Origin: Schistocerca nitens
Taxonomy: Eukaryota > Arthropoda > Insecta > Orthoptera > Acrididae
Direction of reading: 5' to 3'
NCBI RefSeq assembly: GCF_023898315.1
Contig: NC_064622.1
Span: forward strand, 179,014,178-179,078,177
Length of the DNA: 64,000 bases
Below are positions 12,220 through 21,649 of this stretch, piece by piece. The notes under the pieces are model-generated. The model was given only the letters and a program-made list of their open reading frames with translations, had not been told where the DNA came from and did no database searches. Every line of letters starts with the position of its first letter. Position 1 is the first letter of the stretch. The position numbers were made by a program, and so were the translations under genes.

Positions 12220-12435
12220 CGTCTGTCCCCTTAGCTGAGTGGTCAGTGCATCTGACTGCTATGCAGTGGGCCCGGGTTCGATTCCTGGCTGTGTCGGAGA
12301 TATTCACCACTGGGTTTTTGTTGTTCTCATCGTTGTTTCATCATCGTCGACACGCAACTTACCCAACGTGACGTCAACTGGAAAGGCTTGCAATTCGGCG
12401 GCCAAACTTCCCCAGGTTGGCACTCCCGGCCATCA
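12220..12435 (+). repeat. tRNA-derived SINE, family 3 (single copy)
   Basis: The head is tRNA-like: an A-box-like TAGCTGAGTGGTCAGTG and a B box GGTTCGATTCC, followed by an unrelated body. Imperfect 9-bp target duplications flank it (GTACTGTAC at 12211-12219, GTGCTGTAC at 12436-12444). The body differs from the two other SINE families in this window. Pol III boxes suggest how parent copies were transcribed; this copy shows no extra sign of activity. Confidence 0.75.
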
Positions 12436-12445
12436 GTGCTGTACG

Positions 12446-13848
12446 ATTATTTCATTATTTTTCTGTACTTTAGCAATACTTTCTATGCAAGATCTAAGTT
12501 CCAACGAGCTATGTTACTTGGTAGTGACACACTGTGCGAATGCTACTTTCGTTCTTAAGTTTTGTACACTAGTGAAATTGTGTAAGGGCCGATTGAAAAG
12601 TTCCCGTTCGAAGGCCGTACAATCCAGAATCGGCATGCCAATGGGACAAAATAGCCGTGAGAATTGAAGCAATCGTTCCACCGACGCATCAGGTTGAAAG
12701 TAGCAATTTGTAAAACATCATGTCCTCCTGCGTGAAGAAGTCCGTAACTGCCTGCTGTACATTCTTGTTCGACAGGAATCGTCGACCCTTGAAGGCCTTT
12801 AAGGAATCAAAGCGTGATAATCGCACGTGGAGGGATCAGCAGTATGTGGCGGGTGCTCGAGTGTCTCCCACTTGAGTTGTCATAACTTCGGTGTTACGAC
12901 ATATGAGGACGTGAGTTACCATGATATAGCATCATCCCTCGTGCGCACCATTGGACAACGGTGGTTTTCGACAGACATGCTGCCCAAAACACAGTCTTCA
13001 TTCTTCTATGGATGTCTTCCGGTTAGTGTCCTTCGGCAGACAACCAAAGAGTAACAGCACGTTGGTCCTGTTTAGCTAACGTCGCCATAGTTCACTTTCC
13101 GCATTTACCAACGAGCACGTTAGGAAGACACGAATACCGCACTAGTCTCTTGCCTACATGACAGTGCTTATGTAACCGCATCGAAGTAGCGCTACGTTTC
13201 ATATACGCCGCAGCAACACTCTCAGACGGAAATATTTTGGTTCTCTGGTATCACAAGATGCAGTAACTCACGCCTGCTGGTTTAGGCAACCTCAACGACA
13301 CAGGAGTTGTTAAGTTTCCGTAGTGTAGCGGGGCCAGGCTAAGCTGGCATGTTTCCGCGTTTTAAGAGATCCCGACGTACATAAATTCAAAGATCATATT
13401 ATGATTGTTATGTAATGGTCGTAAGCCAATTTTATTACATAACTTGTAACATCTCGTATGGTTTCCATCTTGTATGCTTCCCATCGTGGGCAAAAATTAT
13501 GTCGTAAATTTTTAATAAAATGTTAAAGAATTAATTCATGGGGTAACCTCGAACTGAGATAACGTAAAGTCACAGATAAGGATAAAATGTTGATCTCTGG
13601 CTACCTTCTTACATTCTTTCCTTGTGTAGAAAGGCGATATGTTCCTTTTTTTTTTTTTTTTTTTTTTGACAGAGTACGATGCCCCATTAGAGACAAGCGC
13701 ACGCAAATGCTCTATAGCCGCCACTGTACCGTACTGCAGCCGTGAAACTTAACTAATTGATATTAATTACAAAATATTAATTAATGAAATGTTAAAAGAT
13801 TACACATAGACGGATAGTCAAAAGTTATTCTGCTTCGAAAATGTATTA
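12446..13848. other. Unassigned 1.4-kb stretch
   Basis: No recognisable coding region. A poly-T run lies at about 13647-13668. Open frames at 12827 and 13536 have no family motifs. Confidence 0.35.
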
Positions 13849-13925
13849 AAAAATGCTGGTAAGTCGCATAAGTAATGCAGACCGATGGTATTGACTCGTT
13901 TATTGTGCTCATAACGCAATAACTA
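13849..13925 (-). repeat. Extra copy of the Penelope-like 3' tail at the left edge of the palindrome
   Basis: The sequence (AAAAATGCTGGTAAGTCGCA through TTTATTGTGCTCA) repeats 14645-14712 in the same orientation. It ends just where the palindrome begins, which suggests a partial tandem terminal repeat. Confidence 0.55.
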
Positions 13926-14138
13926 TAAAGTTACGCAACATGAGGTCCATGCAGTCTCTTAAGTTTGTAAGACCCAACCCTACTTTTGTACTTTACAATC
14001 CGTGATCTCCATGAAAGGCAATTATATGTGGAGCAGATCTTATAAAAATAAGTAGGCTACGGACTTGTGATAGGATCTGGGAACACAATTTAAAATAGAA
14101 TGAATATCGTTGATAAAAAATAATATAATGGTTCATTA

Positions 14139-14533
14139 CAGAGTGGTTATAATTAAAAAGCAGCTACTCACACAGTTCCAGTGTGGGCTGCAGTTAACAC
14201 ATGGCTGATACTCTAATACCTTAATGTGGAACCGATTTACACTGAAAAAAAAATAGTTCCAATTTTGAACACCAGGTGAAAATCTGGCACTATGAATGCG
14301 AGAAAGACTTGTAGAAATGTTTCCATATGTAATGGATTGGGAATGGACATGGCAGAAATGATCAAACACTGGAGAAAGGCATAATATTGAGTTTACCATC
14401 GCCACTTACACAATTTGTTCAATATGAGCAATATGTTCAATATTAGCATATCTAACAAGTTCCGCTACTATACGATAATTACAGCTCACACTGGACCTGC
14501 GTGAGTAGCTGCACTTTAATTATAACCACCCAG
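14139..14533. mobile_element. MITE (TA target, Tc1/mariner type), left-arm copy
   Basis: The 395-bp unit has inverted ends CAGAGTGGTTATAATTAAA and CTGGGTGGTTATAATTAAA, flanked by TA on both sides, and carries no coding sequence. The same unit, inverted, is at 15704-16097 in the other arm, so it was present before the palindrome formed. Confidence 0.75.
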
Positions 14534-14712
14534 TACATTGTTTTGTTCATTTCTTTTCCAAAACTCTCACAATAAGTTGCAAATCGGACGTGAAGTTCTG
14601 GTACTCGTGTGCCACCATAATAACAGGAAATATGAAAATGGATTTAAAAATGCCAGTAAATCGCATAAGTAATACAGGTACAGGTGGTAATGAATCCTTT
14701 ATTGTGCTCATT

Positions 14713-14740
14713 ACGCGTTTCGGATGTACTCCATCATCAG
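14713..14740 (-). ncRNA. Hammerhead-like stem-loop (left arm of palindrome)
   Basis: On the minus strand: CTGATGA (14740-14734), one extra T, a 3-bp stem GGA/TCC with a GTACA loop, GAAA (14721-14718) and palindromic ACGCGT. The conserved hammerhead core is CUGANGA...GAAA...NUH. The extra unpaired base after CTGATGA departs from that model, so self-cleavage is unproven. Confidence 0.4.
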
Positions 14741-15496
14741 ATGACCTGGTCACATGTAATAAAGACAAGTGCAAATAATGATATCTTACAATACAGCGTA
14801 ATCAAACAAATGAGGTTAGAGAAACCCCAAATGAAATTAATTGTATACATTTCTGAAGAATATAAGTACATACCATTTAAGATCATTACAAGCAGTGACA
14901 AGGACGTTGTATGGTTGCTGTACAAAGATCAAGCAAAACGTGTTGTTATGTTCAAAGAAATGGCATAACCAATAGCTAACTACAGTTACAGTCGCGAGGC
15001 ACTGCTAACGAAGTCCTAACACAAACTTTTCTCGCTAGGGGACAGCACTTCCGACGTGTGAAACACAAATAGTAATAAAAAATAATGAAAGTTCAACCAG
15101 CATTAATGTAGCTACAGTACAACTGACCTTCGTGCAAATTAGTGCTGAATGAACTTTGATTATTTCATCTTAATGTTTCTATTTTACGCGTCATCAGAAG
15201 TGCTGCCCTCTTACGTTGTGGCTCCGTTAGCGGAGCCTCAACTCAGTAACTGCAATCAGCCACTGGTTATGTCTTCTCTTTGTACATGACAACAGGTGTT
15301 TTTCTTGACCTTTGTACAGAAATTATTCAAGGTCCTTGTCAATGCTTGCAATGATCTTAAATGGTATGTACTTACAGTCTTCATAAATGTTTACAGTCAA
15401 ATTCTTTCGAAGTTTATATAATCTGATTTCTTTGGTTCCGCAGTATTGTACGATATCATTATTTGCATTTGTCTTTATTATTTGTGACCAGGTCAT

Positions 15497-15525
15497 CTGA
15501 TGATGGGGTACACCCGAAACGCGTA
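15497..15525 (+). ncRNA. Hammerhead-like stem-loop (right arm of palindrome)
   Basis: Plus strand: CTGATGA (15497-15503), extra T, stem GGG/CCC with a GTACA loop, GAAA (15516-15519), ACGCGT and then A, which would give a GUA cleavage triplet. Compared with the left-arm copy, the third stem pair is G-C instead of A-T: both bases changed and pairing was kept. Confidence 0.4.
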
Positions 15526-15703
15526 ATAAGCGCAATAAAGGATTCATTACCACCTGGACCTGTATTATTTATGCGATTTACTGGCATTTTAAAGCCATTT
15601 TCATAGATACTGTTATTATGGTCGCACACGTGTACCGGAACTTCAGGTCCGACTTGCAACTTATTGTGAGAGTTTTGGAAAAGAAAAGAACAAAAAAATG
15701 CAC

Positions 15704-16097
15704 TGGGTGGTTATAATTAAAGTGCAGCTACTCACGCAGGTCCAGTGTGAGCTGTAATTATCGTATGGTAGCGAAACTTGGTAGATATGCTAATATTGAA
15801 CATATTGCTCATATTGAACAAATTGTGTAAGTGGCGATAGTAAACTCAATGTTATGCCTTTCTCCAGTGTTTGACCTCTTCTGCCATGTCCCATTTCTAA
15901 TCCATTACACGTGGAAACATTTCTACACGTCTTTCTTGCATTCATAGTGCCAGATTTTCACCTGGTGTTCAAAATTGGAACAATTTTTTTCCAGTGTAAA
16001 TCGGTTCCACATTAACGTATTATAATATCAGCCATGTGTTCACTGTAGCCCACACTGGACCTGTGTGAGTAGCTGTTTCTTAATTATAAACACTCTG
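15704..16097. mobile_element. MITE, right-arm copy (mirror of 14139-14533)
   Basis: Inverted ends CTGGGTGGTTATAATTAAA and the complement of CAGAGTG, followed by TA. It is collinear with the left-arm MITE in reverse orientation. Confidence 0.75.
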
Positions 16098-16210
16098 TAA
16101 TTAACCGTTCGATTATTATTTCATCGACGATATTAATTCGATTTAAAGTTATGTTCCCAGATCCTATCACAACTCCGTAGCCTACTTATTTTTATAAGAT
16201 CTGCTGTACA

Positions 16211-16370
16211 AATGGTTCAAATGACTCTGAGCACTATGCGACTTCTGAGGTCATCAGTCGCCTAGAACTTGGAACTAATTAAACCTAACTAACCTAAGGA
16301 CATCACACACATCCATGCCCGAGGCAGGATTCGAACCTTCGACCGGAGCGGTTGCTCGGCTCCAGACTGT
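16211..16370 (-). repeat. SINE family 1, 5'-truncated
   Basis: It runs from the 3' end (AAATGGTTCAAATG) through the body and B box (GGATTCGAACC region) but lacks the A-box head. A 14-bp perfect target duplication (AGATCTGCTGTACA at 16197-16210 and 16371-16384) shows that it inserted in this truncated form. It sits only in the right arm of the palindrome, so it is younger than the inverted duplication. Confidence 0.9.
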
Positions 16371-16486
16371 AGATCTGCTGTACATCTAATTGCCTTTCAT
16401 GGAGATCACGGATTGTAAAGTAGAAAAGCAGGGTGGATCTTATAAACTCATGAGACTGCATGGACCTCACGTTGTGTAGCTTTATA

Positions 16487-17908
16487 CACTCCTGGAAATT
16501 GAAATAAGAACACCGTGAATTCATTGTCCCAGGAAGGGGAAACTTTATTGACACATTCCTGGGGTCAGATACATCACATGATCACACTGACAGAACCACA
16601 GGCACATAGACACAGGCAACAGAGCATGCACAATGTCGGCACTAGTACAGTGTATATCCACCTTTCGCAGCAATGCAGGCTGCTATTCTCCCATGGAGAC
16701 GATCGTAGAGATGCTGGATGTAGTCCTGTGGAACGGCTTGCCATGCCATTTCCACCTGGCGCCTCAGTTGGACCAGCGTTCGTGCTGGACGTGCAGACCG
16801 CGCGAGACGACGCTTCATCCAGTCCCAAACATGCGCAATGGGGGACAGATCCGGAGATCTTGCTGGCCAGGGTAGTTGACTTACACCTTCTAGAGCACGT
16901 TGGGTGGCACGGGATACATGCGGACGTGCATTGTCCTGTTGGAACAGCAAGTTCCCTTGCCGGTCTAGGAATGGTAGAACGATGGGTTCGATGACGGTTT
17001 GGATGTACCGTGCACTATTCAGTGTCCCCTCGACGATCACCAGTGGTGTACGGCCAGTGTAGGAGATCGCTCCCCACACCATGATGCCGGGTGTTGGCCC
17101 TGTGTGCCTCGGTCGTATGCAGTCCTGATTGTGGCGCTCACCTGCACGGCGCCAAACACGCATACGACCATCATTGGCACCAAGGCAGAAGCGACTCTCA
17201 TCGCTGAAGACGACACGTCTCCATTCGTGCCTCCATTCACGCCTGTCGCGACACCACTGGAGGCGGGCTGCACGATGTTGGGGCGTGAGCGGAAGACGGC
17301 CTAACGGTGTGCGGGACCGTAGCCCAGCTTCATGGAGACGGTTGCGAATGGTCCTCGCCGATACCCCAGGAGCAACAGTGTCCCTAATTTGCTGGGAAGT
17401 GGCGGTGCGGTCCCCTACGGCACTGCGTAGGATCCTACGGTCTTGGCGTGCATCCGTGCGTCGCTGCGATCCGGTCCCAGGTCGACGGGCACGTGCACCT
17501 TCCGCCGACCACTGGCGACAACATCGATGTACTGTGGAGACCTCACGCCCCACGTGTCGAGCAATTCGGCGGTACGTCCACCCGGCCTCCCGCATGCCCA
17601 CCATACGCCCTCGCTCAAAGTCCGTCAACTGCACATACGGTTCACGTCCACGCTGTCGCGGCATGCTACCAGTGTTAAAGACTGCGATGGAGCTCCGTAT
17701 GCCACGGCAAACTGGCCGACACTGACGGCGGCGGTGCACAAATGCTGCGCAGCTAGCGCCATTCGACGGCCAACACCGCGGGTCCTGGTGTGTCCGCTGT
17801 GCCGTGCGTGTGATCATTGCTTGTACAGCCCTCTCGCAGTGTCCGGAGCAAGTATGGTGGGTCTGACACACCGGTGTCAATGTGTTCTTTTTTCCATTTC
17901 CAGGAGTG
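16487..17908 (-). mobile_element. Complete Tc1-like transposon with an intact reading frame
   Basis: Ends CACTCCTGGAAAT are inverted at both sides with TA flanks (16485-16486 and 17909-17910); length 1422 bp. It interrupts the right arm of the palindrome exactly at a TA, since the left arm continues uninterrupted across the same point. The transposase frame spans most of the element. Confidence 0.92.
16642..17664 (-). CDS. Tc1-type transposase, uninterrupted but lacking the catalytic glutamate
   Basis: The open frame extends to 17880, but I place the start at the Met at 17664 (MPRQRGREPYVQL), giving 340 aa, the usual Tc1 size; the upstream 72 codons lack family character. There are paired N-terminal DNA-binding helices (TYRRIARHVGREVSTVHR). 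An arginine-rich linker (RARRPGTGSQRR) lies where the GRPR-like motif is expected. Catalytic D residues are seen in VVFSDESRF and FQQDNARPH. The third site reads SPDLSPIAHVWD, where the family has SPDLNPIEHVW: Glu is replaced by Ala (GCG codon). Spacing from second D is 32 residues, against 34 in classical Tc1. The protein is therefore predicted to bind but not cut DNA. The frame is GC-rich compared with its AT-rich surroundings, and no stops have accumulated, which suggests a recent insertion. Confidence 0.88.
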   Translation of the reverse strand: MPRQRGREPYVQLTDFERGRMVGMREAGWTYRRIARHVGREVSTVHRCCRQWSAEGARARRPGTGSQRRTDARQDRRILRSAVGDRTATSQQIRDTVAPGVSARTIRNRLHEAGLRSRTPLGRLPLTPQHRAARLQWCRDRREWRHEWRRVVFSDESRFCLGANDGRMRVWRRAGERHNQDCIRPRHTGPTPGIMVWGAISYTGRTPLVIVEGTLNSARYIQTVIEPIVLPFLDRQGNLLFQQDNARPHVSRATQRALEGVSQLPWPARSPDLSPIAHVWDWMKRRLARSARPARTLVQLRRQVEMAWQAVPQDYIQHLYDRLHGRIAACIAAKGGYTLY

Positions 17909-17921
17909 TAGTTATTCGTTA

Positions 17922-18240
17922 ATGGTTGTATTAGTTTACACTAATAAGTTAGAAAATTAAGACGATTACCCATCTTGAGATTGAATGCCATCTCAGGGCG
18001 CTGCGGGCTCGTGACAGTGTAAGGGAAACATATTTGACTACGAACTCCAGCTTTGCAGTGTCTGCAATATGTTACAAGTGCCGGTCGTGGTCTGAACAGG
18101 TTTATGAGTTGTCGTGAGAGCATCATGTCGGAGCGTTCAAACATGGGAAAACTGCTGGTGCTCGTATGTTGGGTTCTTTCGTAACCAAGGGAAGTGTTGG
18201 CTGTTTCAAGAGGCACGATATCAAACATTTATACCGCGTA
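17922..18240. other. Unassigned stretch
   Basis: It lies between the palindrome edge and the Penelope-like remnant. No gene was recognised. Confidence 0.35.
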
Positions 18241-18640
18241 CAGGTAAAGTAGAAAAACATCATCCGCTAACTTCAGTTGAAACTTCAGGGCTGAGAGGCC
18301 GTGGTCGTGTATAAAATTTCCACATAACGTTTCGTCTCCATCTTCAGGAGACATCATCTGAGGTCGCCCGGCTACTGCCACTGAGTTCCAGCTAATCTCG
18401 CACTTATAGAGCGCATAGAGGGCACCACCAAACGTCACGTGATGCCGACGGTATGCCTATCTTTGGAAGGCGTCATCATTCTTGATTAAGAGTAATCGAT
18501 TGTCATTCAACGTCGACATCCATATTTTGTCTAACTTTAAAACTTCCTCTTTTCTATTAAAAATGTTATGGTGTTTGTGAATCTCTATTGCTTCTCTATA
18601 CATGCGAGCATGATAATGGGATGTTCGTGCTAGAACGCCT
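18241..18640 (-). pseudogene. Penelope-like element, C-terminal coding remnant and 3' region
   Basis: The minus strand from 18636 to about 18519 encodes HARMYREAIEIHKH, then NIFNRKEEVLKL and DKIW. This closely resembles the C-terminal stretch after the GIY-YIG endonuclease of Penelope-like retroelements (the REAIEI.KH..NFNR pattern). The reverse transcriptase and the GIY-YIG core are absent. About 160 bp further 3' on the same strand is a hammerhead-like stem-loop. The junction at about 18640-18650 with RTE-like sequence marks a truncation or rearrangement. Confidence 0.7.
18328..18360 (-). ncRNA. Hammerhead-like stem-loop downstream of the Penelope-like remnant
   Basis: Minus strand: CAGATGA (18360-18354, one change from CTGATGA), extra T, a perfect 6-bp stem GTCTCC/GGAGAC with a 7-nt loop TGAAGAT, GAAA (18333-18330), then ACGT. 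Position 3' of the coding remnant matches where hammerhead motifs have been reported in Penelope-like elements. Confidence 0.45.
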
Positions 18641-18649
18641 TAGTTGTTA

Positions 18650-19270
18650 GTGTTGGTGGTACTGTAGATTCTGAAGAAAACAACCGCCTGAATGGTGCAC
18701 AGTAACTCACTCTCTGTCCTACCTTCCTATTGACAACGAATTCTACTCCCGTTATACCATTTTCTGCTGCCGTTATTACCCTACATTCATTTGAGTAGAT
18801 ATCCTCACCTTCTTTCCATTTCACTTACCTACTCGCAGAATGTTACCTCTTCGTTTGTTATTTAATCTTTCTCTCACGGTTACCTCCTCCTTGGCAGTCC
18901 CATTCCGGAAATTCGAAAGGGAGACTAATCCGAAATCTTTCGCCACTGGAGAGATCATCATGACACTTTTTGAATTCACGCCACATGTTAAGTGGATACA
19001 CATGATGTGTCTTTAAAGCGGTGCTTTCCATTGCCTTCAGTAGCCTCAAGCCGTTGATCATTGCCGATTCTTCCAGCTTTTAGGGGCCGTTTCCCAGTCA
19101 AAAGCAAGAAGGTATTCCAAATCTGTATCTGCTCCGTCACCCTCTTTCACAAGGCCGTTGGCAGAACGAGGGTGACTCCTTATGCCAGACGCCATCCGCC
19201 ACCGTGCCTGATTTTTTTTTTTTTTTTGAAGTTGAGCAATGGATGGATTCCACCCCAAGATCCAGGACGA
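18650..19270 (-). pseudogene. RTE-type LINE 5' fragment, internally deleted
   Basis: Minus-strand pieces include VTVRERLNNKRRGNILRVG (about 18890-18835), resembling the start of the endonuclease ORF of RTE-like LINEs. After a deletion comes an endonuclease-like GITGVEFVVNRKVGQRV (around 18750). The upstream part contains a 15-nt poly-T at about 19211. No reverse transcriptase domain is present. The family call is from resemblance only. Confidence 0.5.
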
Positions 19271-19689
19271 TTTGATTACAAGTGTAAGAAGCTATCCCCC
19301 TCCCTCCCCCTTCTTTTTAGATATTGCCGTATTGTGTCGGACCGACACATTATTTATTACGCAGGTGGTGATAACGTCTTTGCTGATCGATGTGTGTTAA
19401 TTTATCCCGTATAATTGATTGCTTGTTACATACGATGCAAGCGTTCGGAATGTTTGACTTGTTTACATGTCATGGATGTGCTAAGCGCTTGTCCTTCATC
19501 TTCATCTCACATGACCTTCTCTGGTCGCGTGTAGTGCGTTACCGTTTGGCGTACAAAATTGTTTCTTTGTTGGACCCTCCTTTCCCTATTCTTTCAGTTT
19601 GCGCTTATGTTCGGATTCAGATTTTAACCACAGTATGATTCTCCTGCTCAACTGATTTTTGTATTTTATTCTTGTTGTTGTATATCTAA

Positions 19690-19711
19690 TGAAGAAGGCC
19701 AGTGGTCGAAA
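19690..19711 (+). ncRNA. Hammerhead-like stem-loop (degraded)
   Basis: Plus strand: TGAAGA (19690-19695), extra A, stem GGCC/GGTC (one G-T pair) with loop AGT, then GAAAC (19708-19712) and a TTCAATAAAAA tail. The palindromic segment found in the other copies is not conserved here. Confidence 0.3.
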
Positions 19712-19889
19712 CTTGAATTGAGAAGTGATTCAATAAAAAATATTGGCGGTCAATACAGGAGATCTGTGTTATACGAGGGACATTTCATAAATAATGCGCA
19801 GTAATTTCTTTTTACTTATGCTTATGTTTCTTTTCAATATCTCGTTACAGTCCTTCAGTATAGATTCTTTGCTTCTCCATGACTGAATC

Positions 19890-20969
19890 TTAAGGCCTCG
19901 GAAGCTTTATTATTCCATCCAGAATACCACTTCTGTTCATCTGTCGAATGGCTCGGGAAACAGTGGTAGAAAGCTCTTCCAGAGAAAGGTAACGACGTCC
20001 ATGCAGACGTTTTTCCAACCTCGGGAGTAAGTCGAAGTCTGGAGGACTCAGGGCCGGGCTGTAGGGAGGATGCGGCAACGCTTTCCAATTGTATTTTTGG
20101 GCTAGAACACTGCCGATATGCGGGCAAGCATTATCGGGGAAAACGAGTGGCCCAGTCCAGAGCAACTGAGGTCAGGATTTGTGCAGTTTTCTGTGCAGAT
20201 TTTGACGAAATTACGATAATACACGCCTGTAACACTTTTTCTTCATGGGACTGTATCTCTCATGATAATTATTTGGTGATCATAAGCAAAAATCATGATA
20301 GGGTTGAGTGTTTTTTGGGCTCATCCAAACTTTTTTGGAGGTTGATAATCTGACGCTCCGCACTCATGTGACTGTGATTTCAAATCCCCACGTTTCAGCC
20401 GGCCGGGGTGGCCGAGCGGTTCTAGGTGCTACAGTCTGGAACCGCGCAACTGCTACGGTCGTAGGTTCGAATCCTGCCTCGGGCATGGGTGTGTGTGACG
20501 TCCTTAGGTTAGTTAGGTTTAAGTAGTTCTAAGTTCTAGGGGACTGATGACCTCAGTAGTTAAGTCCCATAGTGCTCAGAGCCATTTGAACCCACGTTTC
20601 ATCATTAGCGACAACTCGGCACAAGAATCCTTGACCTTCACGGTCGAATCGTTGTTAGAGGAAGGTTGCAATGTCCAGGTGATTCTGTTTCTCTTGAGCA
20701 GTCAATCAGTGTGGGACCAATCTCGCCGAAATTTTTGTCCTCTTGAAATCATTTGTCAGAATACGGAACAACGATGTTGCTGGAATTCCCGTGGTTTCAG
20801 GCAGTTCCTCACAAGTCGCACTGCGATCTTCTCCAAAAGTACCTATCACAAGTTTCGCACTTAGTTCATGTGTTGACATTTTTGGGCTTCTGGGTCTTGG
20901 ATTATGGTGTACGCTCATACGACCACCACGACAACGATTCACCCAATGTGAAACTGTATTACGGTCCAC
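19890..20969 (-). pseudogene. Mariner transposase, frameshifted and split by a SINE
   Basis: The N-terminal part (20969-20706) has DNA-binding residues and the linker ATSLFRILTNDFKRTKIS. The C-terminal part (20165-19890) has the second catalytic D in VFPDNACPHIG and the third in SPPDFDLLPRL. The usual SPDL is SPAL, and 31 residues separate the two D residues where 34 are typical. The segment with the first D is damaged around the SINE. It is inactive. Confidence 0.75.
20398..20590 (+). repeat. SINE family 1, full length
   Basis: tRNA-like head with A box GGCCGAGCGGTT and B box GGTTCGAATCC, then the shared body (TTAGGTTAGTTAGGTTTAAG, GGGGACTGATGACCTCAG) and 3' end CAGAGCCATTTGAA. A perfect 11-bp target duplication CCCACGTTTCA (20387-20397, 20591-20601) lies inside the mariner. 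Confidence 0.95.
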
Positions 20970-21190
20970 TGTAAACTCACCACAAATTTCACTTAACGCT
21001 CTATGGATTTCTGTCGGGTTTTTACGGCGTAAAGTTTCGATCTAGATGTACGACCTCTGCTCTCCAACAGTCACAGTAATCGAGGCCTTTTCAGGATCCA
21101 TTTCTACCTCTCGCCAATTTTTTGCTAGAGCATTTAGCGACAGAACAAAAACACGTGCTTCTTCGTCAAGCTCACAACTACATCTGACGT

Positions 21191-21379
21191 AAATTTCGTT
21201 GCTTTCAGTTTAAATAATTCACAGTAATACCAGCCTGTGCATTATTTAAGCGTATGCAAGAACGACCGCTGCAACTCTGTCGTTTTATGTAATGTATTTC
21301 CAATTTCTAAATGGGCTGAAGAGCAGCAATATGACAGCTATCAGCCCGAGCCCACTTTCCCCAACCGCCCACCCATCCT

Positions 21380-21427
<48 letters not shown>

Positions 21428-21611
21428 CGGGTGCGTATGGGGAAATGAAATGAACAATAAAAAGAAAAAAAAAAAGGTTTGACGTCCCTGTTATCTGCGC
21501 ATCTCATTTAGCACCTCGCCCATCTAGTGACTGTCGTTTTCATGAACAGACTTTGCTTTTCTGCCAAACTCCGATTCCATGCTTCGGCATTCAGTGAAAT
21601 ACTAGTGGTGA

Positions 21612-21649
<38 letters not shown>

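Larger units (their letters stand above)
13918..17921. repeat. Large palindrome (arms ~1.2 kb) derived from a Penelope-like element
   Basis: The left arm (13918 to about 15120) is the inverted counterpart of the right arm (about 15126 to 17921 once later insertions are removed). Removing the SINE with one target duplication (16211-16384) and the Tc1 (16487-17910) leaves about 1.2 kb on the right, equal to the left. Matching landmarks include GATCTCCATGAAAGGCAATT against its complement near 16390, and the mirrored MITE at 14139-14533 and 15704-16097. The centre lies at about 15120-15126. Each arm has a hammerhead-like stem-loop followed by ACGCGT and an AATAAAGGATTCATT tail, a pattern I associate with Penelope-like termini. 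Confidence 0.8.
19774..21190 (-). mobile_element. Mariner-family transposon, decayed, carrying a SINE
   Basis: Left end CGAGGGACATTTCATAAA follows TA (19772-19773). Minus-strand transposase pieces run from MDPEKASITVTV (about 21100) through a paired-type DNA-binding region (VDRNTVSHWVNRCRGG) to the catalytic C-terminus. A family-1 SINE (20398-20590) interrupts it. The right end is not sharply defined. Confidence 0.75.

Noticed and set aside
12239..12667. 142-codon open frame as a gene
   Set aside because: Its first half reads through a SINE body and it has no family motif or codon signal.
17665..17880. Longer 412-codon start for the Tc1 transposase
   Set aside because: The 72 N-terminal codons overlap the non-coding leader of the element; the family start matches the Met at 17664.
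20401..20475. Possible functional tRNA gene (cloverleaf-like head with good A and B boxes)
   Set aside because: The same head is fused to one SINE body at many places with target duplications; it is a SINE promoter, not a tRNA gene. The same applies at 22.4, 24.1, 30.1, 41.5, 45.2 and 60.0 kb.
21307..21507. Cysteine/valine-repeat protein
   Set aside because: It is a translated (CA)n microsatellite. The frame at 58390-58578 is rejected for the same reason.
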